From assembly GCF_963668385.1 (NCBI RefSeq), contig NZ_OY764327.1:4932501-4996500 (forward strand): 64,000 nucleotides of DNA, written 5' to 3'. Positions 44,489-53,801 of this stretch are shown here, piece after piece; within the stretch, counting starts at the first letter, position 1, and every line of letters begins with the position of its first letter. The notes under the pieces are model-generated. The model was not told the DNA's origin. It saw only the letters and a program-made list of their open reading frames with translations, and made no database searches. This stretch comes from an uncultured Carboxylicivirga sp. (GTDB taxonomy: Bacteria; Bacteroidota; Bacteroidia; Bacteroidales; Marinilabiliaceae). Made by a program: the position numbers and the translations under genes.

Positions 44489-45190
44489 ATGGTTACAATT
44501 GACAATTATTTAGACAATCACTACATCAATCGAAGTAACTGGTTGAGGGCGGTTGTGCTAGGAGCTAATGATGGTATTATATCTGTTTCGAGTATATCAA
44601 TAGGTGTAGCAACAGCAAGCACCTCTCGCGAAACAGTTCTTTTAGCCACTGTGGCCGGCTTGGTTGCTGGCGCTTTATCTATGGCAGCTGGCGAATATGT
44701 ATCGGTTAGTTCGCAAACCGATATCGAACAAGCCGATATTAAAAGAGAAGCTCAGGAATTAAAAGATTATCCTGATAATGAATTAAAAATTTTATCGCAA
44801 ATCTATGAGCGAAGAGGTTTAAGAAAGGAAACTGCATTACAGGTTGCCAAAGAATTAACTGAACACGACGCTTTAGGAGCTCACATTAGAGACGAACTGG
44901 GAATTAATGAAATAACTCAAGCCAATCCTATACAAGCAGCCCTTGCCTCTTGTGCAGCATTTACAGCAGGTGGAATTCTTCCGCTTATTGTTGCTCTATT
45001 GGCCCCGGTTAAGCAAATGGAGTACTTTTTGTATGCCTTTACCATTATTTCTTTGATTTTATTAGGAGGAATATCCGCTAAAACAGGGGGATCAAGCATC
45101 AAAAAAGCTATTATTCGCATTGTTGTTTGGGGAACCATTGCAATGGGTTTATCTGCCTTTGTTGGTTATTTATTTGGAGTAAATGTTTAA
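44489..45190 (+). CDS. VIT1/CCC1-family iron/manganese transporter
   Basis: A 233-residue membrane protein with five hydrophobic segments. The first has the family hallmark RAVVLGANDGIISVSSISIGVA, followed by LSMAAGEYVSVSSQTDIEQAD, where the Glu/Met pair lies in the ion path. A cytoplasmic acidic helix region follows (KREAQELKDYPDNELKIL), with the Glu-rich metal site expected in CCC1 proteins. It exports or sequesters Fe2+ or Mn2+ with proton exchange. It is 18 bases downstream of the OCD-family gene; its link with the peptidases is unclear. The operon ends at the terminator just after it. Confidence 0.92.
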   Translation: MVTIDNYLDNHYINRSNWLRAVVLGANDGIISVSSISIGVATASTSRETVLLATVAGLVAGALSMAAGEYVSVSSQTDIEQADIKREAQELKDYPDNELKILSQIYERRGLRKETALQVAKELTEHDALGAHIRDELGINEITQANPIQAALASCAAFTAGGILPLIVALLAPVKQMEYFLYAFTIISLILLGGISAKTGGSSIKKAIIRIVVWGTIAMGLSAFVGYLFGVNV

Positions 45191-45201
45191 CTATAATAAA
45201 G

Positions 45202-45244
45202 CTACTCATCAATAAAAATAAATTGATGAGTAGTTGTTTTTTAT
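45202..45244 (+). terminator. Intrinsic terminator of the peptidase/VIT operon
   Basis: The 12-bp stem CTACTCATCAAT/ATTGATGAGTAG (45202-45213 with 45222-45233) is followed by TTGTTTTTTA. Confidence 0.9.
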
Positions 45245-45313
45245 AACCTGTGATACCTTCTTTCTGCCACAAGTCCCCCATTTATAGGGATAGATAGATT
45301 TCCATCTATTTTA

Positions 45314-45327
45314 AGAATAATCATTCT
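45314..45327. promoter_or_regulatory. Possible Fur box upstream of the TonB-receptor operon
   Basis: AGAAT-AATC-ATTCT contains ATAATCATT, the centre of the classical Fur palindrome. It lies 237 bases before the receptor start. The remaining bases of 45191-45564 show no gene. Confidence 0.3.
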
Positions 45328-45564
45328 ATTTCTAAACATACTTTTTTAAAAATCCAATTGTAATCATCTTATTAATAAACACTCACACATCACTTCCATT
45401 TATGACTAAAAAGGTATGATTTTCCTTATAATTCTTTACAAAACCTTTTAAAATCTTCCAAAAGCATAAAAACTGCCTTGTTTTATACTTTCAAAACCAC
45501 AATTAATTGGGATTGATTGATGCGCGGTTCTTCTCTTTTTTTGCAATCACAAAACAAAAACGGA

Positions 45565-48015
45565 ATGAAGAACAGTATTTCTCTCTTACTTTATTTATTA
45601 ATCTCTCAATTTACTTTGGCCAACGATTTAAATCATGCCATTATAGGCAAAGTGGTTGATCAAAGTAATAATCCCATTCCTTTTGCAAATATTTATATCG
45701 AAAACTCAACCATCGGAACCAACAGTTCGGTTGATGGTAAATTTCAATTAAGCAACTTATCCTATTCAAAAGCCACTGTGGTTATAAAAAGTATTGGATA
45801 TGTTGAAAAGAAAATAACCGTTGATTTCTCAAAATCACGAACCGTTGAACTACATATAAAACTCGAAGAAGAAAAAATTGGGTTAAATGAAGTAGTCATC
45901 AAAGCAGATAGCAAAGCTTCACAAATCAATAAAAGTGGTTTTGCTGTCACATCTGTTGATGTTGGAGTGCTCGAAGCTCGTCCTTTGGAATTAAACGATG
46001 TACTGGAACAAACTCCGGGATTAAAAGTACGACGAGATGGTGGATTAGGTTCTCGAACTAGCTTTAACCTAAATGGCATGACTGGTCGTGCAGTCCGAAT
46101 TTTTATCGACGGTGTACCCATGGAAAGTTTTGGTTCGTCTTATTCGGTTAATTCCATCCCTGTATCGTTGATCGAACGTGTTGATGTTTACAAAGGTGTT
46201 GTTCCTGTTGAATTGGGTAACGATGCACTTGGTGGTGCCATTAATATCATAACCAAACAAATGCGTGATACTGAAAATAAAAACACTGTTAATGGAAATG
46301 CATCGTATCAATTGGGTTCATTTAACACACACCGGGGTGATGTGATTGCTAACTTAAGAAATGGAAAAACAGGGTTTACAGGCCGCGTTTCAATGTTCTA
46401 TAACTATTCTGATAATGACTACAAAGTTTGGAGCGATGATATTAAAATACGCGATTACAACCAGTATTTACCTGATGGCAGTCGTAACCCCAATTACCTA
46501 AAAATAATACAACAAGGAGTTAAAGTTCGCCGCTTTCATGATGCTTACGAAAGCAAAGGTGTCAAAATAGATTTAGGTATTACCGGAAAAAGTTGGGCCG
46601 ATCAACTATTGTATTCCATTAATTTATCCGACGATTATAAAGAGCTTCAACATGGCCCCAAAATGATCAAACCATACGGCGAACGTTTTACCGAAAGTCA
46701 AACCATTGCTCATAGCATTAAATACTTAAAGAAGGATTTAATTATTGATAATCTTACTTTTACGATAGATGGACAATATTCTAAATCGAAAAGTAGTTTG
46801 GTGGATACAACAACTAATACCTACGATTGGCTGGGTCAAATCATCCCTCCTGTTGAAGGAGTTCCAATCATACCTGGAGAAGCAGGTAATGCCACATTAA
46901 ATATCAATGATAATAAGAACTACATAGTAAGATCCTCGGTAAATTACCATTTTAATCAACAACATAGCTTTGGTATCAATTACTCATACAACGAATATAT
47001 AAGATCTTCTGATGATGAGTTACAAGCTTCAGAAATACGTAATCATGGATCGACCAATAGTATTACCAAGCAAATAGCTGGTGTCACCTATCAGCAAGTA
47101 TTACTCGAAGAAAGATTAAGAAATTCGTTCTTTATCAAATATTACAATAATTTGTTAGAGCAGAACCTGATTTCACAAAATGGTACTGAATTTGACACTT
47201 TAGACTTCAGACGTCCAGATGATAATTGGGGATACGGTGCAGCTTCGTCCTTCGAACTCAATCCAAAAGTTCGTATCAATTTTAGTATCGAAAAAGCAGT
47301 ACGTTTAGTTAGTACCAACGAAGTATTTGGAAATCCATCTGATGAGATTGATCCATCAACCGACCTTAAACCAGAAAAAAGCTTGAATATTAATTTAGGT
47401 GGAATTATAAAACTGTTTGAAGACGGCTTAACCAACTTAACACTTACATCTAACTTCTTTTTGCGAGATACCTACGACCGAATACGACGAAATACAATAG
47501 AAGGCCGGGAGAAAAACAGCATCTTATTTACCAATGTTGGTCACGTAAATTCAAAAGGTATTGAAGCTCAACTAGATTATCAAATTGCGCAGAAATGGCA
47601 ATTTATGATTCAGGCTTATTACCTCGATTCGAGGCTGATGGAAAAAAAAGCTATGGACGGAGGTCCTAATCTGAACTATAAAAGCCGGGAACCAAACATG
47701 CCATATCTTACATCTAATGCTAGTGCAAGCTACAATATTGGTGATATTATCAAACAAGGTGATATTATCAATGTTGCTTGGTATGCCTCTTACATTTATA
47801 AATTCGATTACGATTGGAGTAATATTGGTAGTCAAAACAAACCCGTAGTTCCTACTCAATTCATTAATGACCTTAGCCTTAGTTATCGCTTTGCCAACAG
47901 ACGAACTACCTTAGCATTAGATGCCCGTAACATATTTAACACAATGGCATTCGACAACTTTGCTGTTCAAAAACCGGGTGCTTCTATTGCCGCCAAGTTT
48001 TCATATCGTTTTTAA
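45565..48015 (+). CDS. TonB-dependent receptor, probably for ferric chelates
   Basis: I take ATG at 45565 (MKNSISLLLYLLISQ, a signal peptide) over the frame's first Met at 45517, which would put 16 polar residues before the signal. The product is 816 residues. In order: a CarboxypepD_reg sandwich (IIGKVVDQSNNPIPFANIYIEN), a plug (LNDVLEQTPGLKVRR, GRAVRIFIDGVPM, LIERVDVYKGVVPVELGNDALGGAINI) and a 22-strand-type barrel ending AAKFSYRF. The DUF4374 and PepSY genes follow within 18 and 55 bases, a gene set typical of Bacteroidota siderophore or heme uptake. There is no SusD partner, so a polysaccharide role is unlikely. Confidence 0.93.
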   Translation: MKNSISLLLYLLISQFTLANDLNHAIIGKVVDQSNNPIPFANIYIENSTIGTNSSVDGKFQLSNLSYSKATVVIKSIGYVEKKITVDFSKSRTVELHIKLEEEKIGLNEVVIKADSKASQINKSGFAVTSVDVGVLEARPLELNDVLEQTPGLKVRRDGGLGSRTSFNLNGMTGRAVRIFIDGVPMESFGSSYSVNSIPVSLIERVDVYKGVVPVELGNDALGGAINIITKQMRDTENKNTVNGNASYQLGSFNTHRGDVIANLRNGKTGFTGRVSMFYNYSDNDYKVWSDDIKIRDYNQYLPDGSRNPNYLKIIQQGVKVRRFHDAYESKGVKIDLGITGKSWADQLLYSINLSDDYKELQHGPKMIKPYGERFTESQTIAHSIKYLKKDLIIDNLTFTIDGQYSKSKSSLVDTTTNTYDWLGQIIPPVEGVPIIPGEAGNATLNINDNKNYIVRSSVNYHFNQQHSFGINYSYNEYIRSSDDELQASEIRNHGSTNSITKQIAGVTYQQVLLEERLRNSFFIKYYNNLLEQNLISQNGTEFDTLDFRRPDDNWGYGAASSFELNPKVRINFSIEKAVRLVSTNEVFGNPSDEIDPSTDLKPEKSLNINLGGIIKLFEDGLTNLTLTSNFFLRDTYDRIRRNTIEGREKNSILFTNVGHVNSKGIEAQLDYQIAQKWQFMIQAYYLDSRLMEKKAMDGGPNLNYKSREPNMPYLTSNASASYNIGDIIKQGDIINVAWYASYIYKFDYDWSNIGSQNKPVVPTQFINDLSLSYRFANRRTTLALDARNIFNTMAFDNFAVQKPGASIAAKFSYRF

Positions 48016-48033
48016 TAATTAAATAAATATACC

Positions 48034-49290
48034 ATGTTTAAATCAAAATTATTCTCTTCAATATTTTTGTTATCAGCAGTAGTTGGTTTTACTGCCTGCG
48101 ACGATGATTCAGACAACACAACACCTGATACAGACACAGAAAAAGTGTATCATATAGGTGCCCGATTTGATGGCGACGATAGTCAGGTATTTTTAGCACC
48201 AACTACTAATTTAGAAGAAGGTTCGCTAACTTTTATCAATAATGGTTATCACTTAAATCCAGTTCGTTCAGCTCGTGTTTTTACCGATGAAGAACAAAAC
48301 ATTTTCGTTTTTAACTACGGTGGTGGTTTGCTTGAAAGATTAACCTATGCTAACGGCCTTTACAGCAAACAAGATGAAATTGATATTGCTCCGGTTATGG
48401 GTGGCAAAACAACTGTTCGTCCGCGCAAAATAAATGAGCAAACAATCATGTTTCATGATATTATCACAGAAGATATTGACGATGCGGGTAATGGTGTTAT
48501 CAAAAAACCATTCATGTATGCAGCTAATATTGCCATACCAGGTTTAAATATTGCTTCTACCATGGAACCATGGGAAATAGAGCCAGCTGAATGGGACATC
48601 GAAAATCAGGCTTATCCTTTTAGAGTGGATGCACCGGCTATTCTAGACAATAAAATATATTACGGTGTAGGTCGTCGATTATTTAATAGAGAGGCTGATA
48701 TTAAACTTACCGGAATGCATACCATTGTTCTTGATTATCCTGATTTAAGTAATCCTAAGTACATTCGTTCTGATAAAGGTAATGGCGACACTTATGGTTA
48801 CCGTGGATTAAACATGCATGCTGTTGATGGATTCGTATATCAGGCAAACCATTCGGCAAGTGCAGAAGATCCAACTATGATCTTACGATTAGTTGATGGA
48901 GAATACGATGACACCTGGGAATTTAACGTTAGTGAAGCTTTGGGAGAGTCAATCAGTACCAATAACTGGTATCATGCAGCTAACGGTATTTGTTACATGA
49001 GTGCACAGTTTTTTAATGCTACAGACGAAAATAACGAATGGGGTGTGGTTCGTATCGACCTTCATCAAAAAACAGCTATTAAGATGAATGTTCCGATGAG
49101 TAACTTATTTGGTTATCAGAGCGGTAAAGTTGAAGGTGATAAATTTTATATGGCTATCTGCCCGGTTGGTGCTTCTGGCGAAAGCGAACCAGCTATTTAT
49201 GTGTTCAACATCAACTCTGATGATCCTAATGCTGTTTCACAAGGTATGACCTTAGATAAGGGAAATATCTTTGTTGAAGGTATTTATTAA
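48034..49290 (+). CDS. DUF4374 lipoprotein of an iron-uptake operon
   Basis: A 418-residue protein with lipobox FTAC (Cys22) followed by an acidic Asp/Thr-rich linker. The DUF4374 propeller-like body fits from YHIGARFDGDD through LTFINNGYHLNPVRSARVF and FNYGGGLLERLTY to the C-terminal VSQGMTLDKGNIFVEG. These lipoproteins are regularly encoded between a TonB receptor and a PepSY protein and are thought to bind the imported chelate at the surface. The stop is 55 bases before the PepSY gene. Confidence 0.88.
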   Translation: MFKSKLFSSIFLLSAVVGFTACDDDSDNTTPDTDTEKVYHIGARFDGDDSQVFLAPTTNLEEGSLTFINNGYHLNPVRSARVFTDEEQNIFVFNYGGGLLERLTYANGLYSKQDEIDIAPVMGGKTTVRPRKINEQTIMFHDIITEDIDDAGNGVIKKPFMYAANIAIPGLNIASTMEPWEIEPAEWDIENQAYPFRVDAPAILDNKIYYGVGRRLFNREADIKLTGMHTIVLDYPDLSNPKYIRSDKGNGDTYGYRGLNMHAVDGFVYQANHSASAEDPTMILRLVDGEYDDTWEFNVSEALGESISTNNWYHAANGICYMSAQFFNATDENNEWGVVRIDLHQKTAIKMNVPMSNLFGYQSGKVEGDKFYMAICPVGASGESEPAIYVFNINSDDPNAVSQGMTLDKGNIFVEGIY

Positions 49291-49345
49291 TCATTTACCA
49301 ATTGATAGTCTTATTTCATTAAGATCAAATTTTTAATTACAACGA

Positions 49346-50557
49346 ATGAATATTTTACGTTCGCTTTTCAGAAAGCGTAGAAAAAAAGAAAATATCATCA
49401 AGTACATCTTATTCCTCCTCCATATATGGGGAGGAATTTGTGTTGGTGTACTTATTTCATTTATTGCCATAACGGGTGCTATCTATGTTTTTAAATCAGA
49501 GATAGAAGATTTAAGTGCACGTCACTACATCAACCGAAATGCGGATGCTAAAGATTGTGTTTCGCTAAGGTTAGTAGCTAGCAATTTTATGGATGAATTT
49601 GATACAAAACCAGCCCGAATTGTAATTCCTGAAGAAGCAGATAAGAATATCAGAGTTAGTGGTGGTGGCCGAGGTTCTGATCAGATCATTGCTTTTGCAG
49701 ATAAACAAACAGGCGAAATACTTGGAACGGTATCTCCTGCAGTCAGCAATTTTTTCTGGACTATCTTTCGCTTACATCGCTGGTTCAATACAGATAATCC
49801 TAGAGTCTTCCGTCAAATTGTTGCCGGTGCTACCGTCGCTTTTATGTTTTTTATTCTTTCTGGTATTGTTTTGTGGTGGCCTGTAAGAGGTAAGAAAAAG
49901 CCTTTTAAGAATAAATTTAATGCCCGCCTAAAATATGGTTTTCATGTATTTAACCGCGATTTTCATATCAATTTTGGAGCCATGGCATCAGTATTTCTTC
50001 TACTAATCACCTGGACCGGAATCTATTTTACTTATCCAAACGTGCGAGAAATTACAATTGGTATGTTTCAGACTAAGGCTGAAAAAGAAGAAGCAAAGCA
50101 ACAGAAGATCAAGCGAGAAAAAATGGCTAAAAACAATCCTCGTTCGCATCAACGACGCCCCGAAAAATCGATTAATGATAGCATTTATACCACTATCAAT
50201 TACGAAGCTATGATAAGTGAAGCTCAAGAAAAACTTAATTACAAAGGTGATGTGAGTTTTATTTTTCCTGGGCATCATTTTTCGAATATTACCATACGTA
50301 AAACTAATACAAACAACTTTTTAGGGGCTGTCTTGCATGATGATATCACTTTTGATGAGACAGGAAAACAATTGAAAACTCAATTTTGGTCAGACAAAAC
50401 AACCTCGTTGAAAATAAGATCACTAATTAAAAGTCTGCATACCGGAGAAATTTTAGGATTGAAATCAAAAATTCTATATTTCTTAATTGCTCTTTTTGCA
50501 GCCTATCTGCCCATTAGCGGATACATCATGTGGTTTAAAAAGCTCCGTGTTAGTTAG
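49346..50557 (+). CDS. PepSY-associated membrane protein (iron reductase-like)
   Basis: A 403-residue inner-membrane protein with four transmembrane segments: residues 22-47 (LLHIWGGICVGVLISFIAITGAIYVF), about 151-175, 210-235 and 375-395. Conserved His residues in LLHIWGG, RLHRWFN and DFHINFG could bind heme, as proposed for PepSY_TM proteins that reduce ferric siderophores. A charged insert (KAEKEEAKQQKIKREK) lies between segments 3 and 4. It is the last gene of the receptor operon, and a terminator follows. Confidence 0.9.
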   Translation: MNILRSLFRKRRKKENIIKYILFLLHIWGGICVGVLISFIAITGAIYVFKSEIEDLSARHYINRNADAKDCVSLRLVASNFMDEFDTKPARIVIPEEADKNIRVSGGGRGSDQIIAFADKQTGEILGTVSPAVSNFFWTIFRLHRWFNTDNPRVFRQIVAGATVAFMFFILSGIVLWWPVRGKKKPFKNKFNARLKYGFHVFNRDFHINFGAMASVFLLLITWTGIYFTYPNVREITIGMFQTKAEKEEAKQQKIKREKMAKNNPRSHQRRPEKSINDSIYTTINYEAMISEAQEKLNYKGDVSFIFPGHHFSNITIRKTNTNNFLGAVLHDDITFDETGKQLKTQFWSDKTTSLKIRSLIKSLHTGEILGLKSKILYFLIALFAAYLPISGYIMWFKKLRVS

Positions 50558-50589
50558 CAATTTTCCATCCAATTATTACATATGTATTT

Positions 50590-50621
50590 TTAAGCCGTCT
50601 CATTTTCAGGCGGCTTTTTTA
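50590..50621 (+). terminator. Intrinsic terminator of the iron-uptake operon
   Basis: The stem AAGCCGTCT/AGGCGGCTT (50592-50600 with 50608-50616) is followed by TTTT. Confidence 0.85.
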
Positions 50622-50741
50622 TTCTTCAAAAAAACTTGATTTCTTACTATATATTACTGATTATGCAGGGTTCCAATAAAGAATATAGAATCATTTACCA
50701 ATAATCAGAGTTTTGAATCACCAGAATATAAATTGTAAATA

Positions 50742-50771
50742 TTGGTTATCAGATTAATTAATGTACCTTTG
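50742..50771 (+). promoter_or_regulatory. Consensus promoter of the cold-shock-domain gene, with long leader
   Basis: TTG (50742-50744), a 19-base spacer and TACCTTTG (50764-50771) form the best promoter match in the window. The start codon lies 288 bases on, so the mRNA would carry a leader of about 280 bases. It ends with the palindrome GGAAGT-ac-ACTTCC (about 51014-51027). Confidence 0.65.
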
Positions 50772-51058
50772 CACTAGATTTGATTAAGGAACTGTACAAT
50801 TTATACTTCCTTGTTTAATTTAATAAATATAACTTTTACAACATTGATTATTTGTTCGCCGAAAAAGTTAATATTAAATTATTCCTTCTCTAGTAAACTG
50901 CACAGTCAAATTAGGCTTATTGCTTTTACAACATATAGTTAAGCCACCTTGCTTTAGAAGAAAATTGACAAAGAACAACAGACTTTAACCAATTAAATTG
51001 AAGTAAAATTGTGGGAAGTACACTTCCTTAACAAAATATAATATTAAAAATTGTTTGA

Positions 51059-51511
51059 ATGGCAAGATCAAAAGAAACTTTTGGTAAAAAAGAAGTAAGA
51101 AACAAAAAAGACAAAAAAAGAAAAGAAAAAGAGCAGCGAAAGCTTGAAAAGAAAGAGCAAGGCAAAAAAGACTTTGATGATATGATTGCCTGGGTCGATG
51201 AAAATGGTATGATTACCGATACTCCACCTGATTTAACTCAAAAAACTGAAATTAAAGCGGAAAATATCGAAGTTAGTATTCCCAAAGCCGAATTCCGCGA
51301 AACTGCCAGTAATATCAGAACAGGAAGACTTAAAAATTTTGATGAATCAAAAGGTTTTGGTTTCATTACTGATTCCGATACAAGAGATTCTCTTTTTGTA
51401 CACATTAACGATTGCCTTGAACCAATTGCTATTGGCGACCGTGTTGAATTTGAAACAGAGAAAGGTCTTAAAGGTCTAAAAGCTGTTAATGTAAAAAAAG
51501 CCCAACAATAG
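51059..51511 (+). CDS. Cold-shock-domain RNA-binding protein with basic N-terminus
   Basis: A 150-residue protein. Residues 1-40 are a Lys/Arg/Glu-rich charged tail (KEVRNKKDKKRKEKEQRK). Residues 86-148 form the cold-shock OB fold with GRLKNFDESKGFGFIT (RNP1) and SLFVHIND (RNP2). Canonical CspA has only the 70-residue fold; the extended form is common in Bacteroidota and may act as an RNA chaperone on ribosomes (inference). The long leader and strong promoter fit cold-inducible control. Confidence 0.9.
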   Translation: MARSKETFGKKEVRNKKDKKRKEKEQRKLEKKEQGKKDFDDMIAWVDENGMITDTPPDLTQKTEIKAENIEVSIPKAEFRETASNIRTGRLKNFDESKGFGFITDSDTRDSLFVHINDCLEPIAIGDRVEFETEKGLKGLKAVNVKKAQQ

Positions 51512-51534
51512 CAGCTTTATAATCTGACTCAGTG

Positions 51535-51596
51535 CGGATCACTTGATCCGTGCTAAAATTACATTCATTAATACGTTCGGATAAATACGAACGTAT
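51535..51596. repeat. Two hairpins between the cold-shock and RNase H genes
   Basis: CGGATC-actt-GATCCG (51535-51550) may end the cold-shock transcript, although no U-run follows. ATACGTTCG-8 nt-CGAACGTAT (51571-51596) is a perfect 9-bp stem 42 bases before the RNase H start. Confidence 0.5.
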
Positions 51597-51637
51597 TTCC
51601 TTCATTTCTTCCCCAAAACTTTACGATGTAATTTAAG

Positions 51638-52426
51638 TTGAAACCCATAAAAATCATAGTATGCATACAAGCCTTAACCGATAATACTATTGCCGGGTGC
51701 GTAAATGATGAACAATACAATGTTATTTTCAACTATCATCTGATAAACAAGAAGCTTACTCTACTAAATGAAAATCAGCTCAAAGTTACTTTAAGAAACT
51801 TTCAGTTTCAATTTGAAAAAGTTCTCTTATCAGCATCAAAGCGTAGTCTAAGAAAAGGCCAACAAATCAAATGCGTATTTATTGACGGTTTTAACTTCTT
51901 AAACGAAGAAGCATATAATAACCTTATTACTTTGGACATGAGACTGAACGAAACAAGGATTTTCAGCACAATAAATCCCTGTCTCAAAATTACACGCTTA
52001 TATACCGATGGATCTTATAATCCAGAGACCCAAACTGCAGGATTTGGTGGAATGATAGAATTAGAAAATGGTGAAAAGCAAATCTTCCATCGTTCATTTT
52101 CAGGAGGAGGAAGCAACCTTATGGAATTACAGGCTGTACTCGAAGGTTTAAAACAATTACAACACCTCGATAAGATCCAAATTAACACCGATAGTCGATA
52201 TGTTATTCGAGGAATAGCACAGTGGATGCATTTTTGGAAACACAACGAATGGCAAACTGCCTATGGTACACCTGTAAAATCCGCTGATTATTGGCAACAA
52301 TTATATGCTATTTGTGAAGGTAAATATATTGAGTTGAATTGGATAAAAGGCCACTTTGGACACATACAACAAGATTTTGTTCATAAACTAGCTAAATTAA
52401 ATACGCAAAACCCAACAAAAGCATAA
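51638..52426 (+). CDS. RNase H-type protein with an extra N-terminal domain
   Basis: A 262-residue protein. Residues 1-115 form an N-terminal domain that I do not recognise (not the hybrid-binding domain of eukaryotic RNase H1). Residues 118-258 are an RNase HI fold with Asp124 (LYTDGSYN), Glu163 (MELQAVLEGL) and Asp185 (INTDSRYV). The fourth carboxylate, Asp134 of E. coli, is replaced by His249 (GHFGHIQQDFVHKLA). The general-acid His (GHFG) is kept. The start must be TTG at 51638: an in-frame stop lies at 51629 and no ATG precedes the catalytic domain in frame. It would cut RNA in RNA-DNA hybrids. Confidence 0.85.
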   Translation: MKPIKIIVCIQALTDNTIAGCVNDEQYNVIFNYHLINKKLTLLNENQLKVTLRNFQFQFEKVLLSASKRSLRKGQQIKCVFIDGFNFLNEEAYNNLITLDMRLNETRIFSTINPCLKITRLYTDGSYNPETQTAGFGGMIELENGEKQIFHRSFSGGGSNLMELQAVLEGLKQLQHLDKIQINTDSRYVIRGIAQWMHFWKHNEWQTAYGTPVKSADYWQQLYAICEGKYIELNWIKGHFGHIQQDFVHKLAKLNTQNPTKA

Positions 52427-52555
52427 CTTCCCTTTTCTGTTCAATCTCAAATTCATCCTCATAAGTAATATTTCATTTTTTTACTTTTCCATCATCTAGT
52501 ATTTTCTTAGATTGTACTTATATTTAACTACACTTAACCTAAATTATAAAAAGTA

Positions 52556-53749
52556 ATGTATGAAAATTTTGCAATTCTTTGCGTAACCATTCTTGTTTAC
52601 GGCCTTATCGCAGGAAAAGTAGAAAAGAAGCCGATTAGTAGTGCTATGTTTTTTCTAGTGATTGGTCTTATTCTCGGTCCTTTCAAATTTGATTTCCTAA
52701 ATGTAAAGTTCAATGCTGAAGCATATAAAACACTTGCAGAATGTGCCTTGGCCCTTGTCCTTTTTACTGATGCATCAAAAGCAAGCTTAAAAATATTAAA
52801 AGGTCATATTACAATACCTTATCATTTATTATTAATTGGCTTGCCTATAACAATTATTGTTGGAGTTTTGCTTGGCAAACTTGTATTTCCCGAAATGAGT
52901 TGGCTTGAATTAGGTGTATTATCTACCGTATTAGCACCAACAGATGCTGCTCTTGGCGAACCTGTTGTTAATAATAAAAATGTACCAGCCAATGTGCGTG
53001 AAGGAATTAATGTTGAAAGCGGTTTAAACGATGGTATTTGCGTTCCTATTTTACTACTATTAATGGCCATGTACCAATTTGATGCCAACGAGCATATCAC
53101 TCTTGGATTTACACTAGGCTTATTCTTAAAAGAGATTGGAATTGGTATTATTGTAGGTGTTTTAATTGCCTACTTAGGAAGTGCTGTTATCAAATACGGT
53201 TTGCCCAAGGATTGGATTGAGTCATCGTGGAAACAATCCCTTATAATAGTAATGGCACTTGCTTGTTTTTCGTTAGCTCAAGCATTAGACGGCAGCGGTT
53301 TTATAGCTTGTTTTGTTGGAGGATTAATTTTTAACCACACAGCAAAAACATACAAACTAGAAATGTTAAATGGGGCTTTGGGAGTTGGAAAAATATTAAA
53401 TGCCAGTGTATGGATTATCTTTGGTAGTGTGATAACTGCAAAAATTCTCCCTTTACTCACCCTTCCTATTGTTTTGTATTCATTACTTAGCTTAACGATT
53501 ATAAGAATCTTACCCGTTTTAATTTGTTTGATAAAAAATAAAATTTCAGGGTATAGTAAATTCTTTATTGCCTGGTTTGGACCACGAGGATTAGCCAGTA
53601 TTGTGTTTGCTGCAATGGTTTTTGAAGAAGATTTTACTTTTGGAAACACAATTGTTCTTACAGCTTGCTGCACTATCTTACTCAGTGTTTTTCTTCATGG
53701 AATTTCGGCTGAACCAATGACAAGGCTATTCAAATCAAAAGCTAATTAG
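52556..53749 (+). CDS. Na+/H+ antiporter of the CPA1 (NhaP) type
   Basis: A 397-residue inner-membrane protein with about 12 hydrophobic segments. The ion-binding region reads STVLAPTDAALGEPVVNN (residues about 122-139) and VESGLNDGICVPILLL (about 152-167), with the Asp pair of CPA1 exchangers. The C-terminal WFGPRGLASIVFA motif is also typical. It exchanges Na+ or K+ for protons, important in a saline habitat. It is a single gene between RNase H and a bidirectional terminator. Confidence 0.92.
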   Translation: MYENFAILCVTILVYGLIAGKVEKKPISSAMFFLVIGLILGPFKFDFLNVKFNAEAYKTLAECALALVLFTDASKASLKILKGHITIPYHLLLIGLPITIIVGVLLGKLVFPEMSWLELGVLSTVLAPTDAALGEPVVNNKNVPANVREGINVESGLNDGICVPILLLLMAMYQFDANEHITLGFTLGLFLKEIGIGIIVGVLIAYLGSAVIKYGLPKDWIESSWKQSLIIVMALACFSLAQALDGSGFIACFVGGLIFNHTAKTYKLEMLNGALGVGKILNASVWIIFGSVITAKILPLLTLPIVLYSLLSLTIIRILPVLICLIKNKISGYSKFFIAWFGPRGLASIVFAAMVFEEDFTFGNTIVLTACCTILLSVFLHGISAEPMTRLFKSKAN

Positions 53750-53759
53750 CGTATTAAAA

Positions 53760-53793
53760 TAAAGAAGGATGACTAACGCCATCCTTCTTATAC
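53760..53793. terminator. Bidirectional terminator between convergent genes
   Basis: The 10-bp stem AAGAAGGATG/CATCCTTCTT (53762-53771 with 53780-53789) lies between the antiporter and the M3 peptidase. T-rich tails are weak on both sides. Confidence 0.7.
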
Positions 53794-53801
53794 ACTATCT
53801 C

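Noticed and set aside
45517-45564. Receptor start at 45517
   Set aside because: It would place 16 polar residues (MMRGSSLFLQSQNKNG) before an otherwise standard signal peptide.
50772-51058. Riboswitch in the cold-shock leader
   Set aside because: No conserved core of a known riboswitch class was recognised; only a short palindrome near the start is visible.
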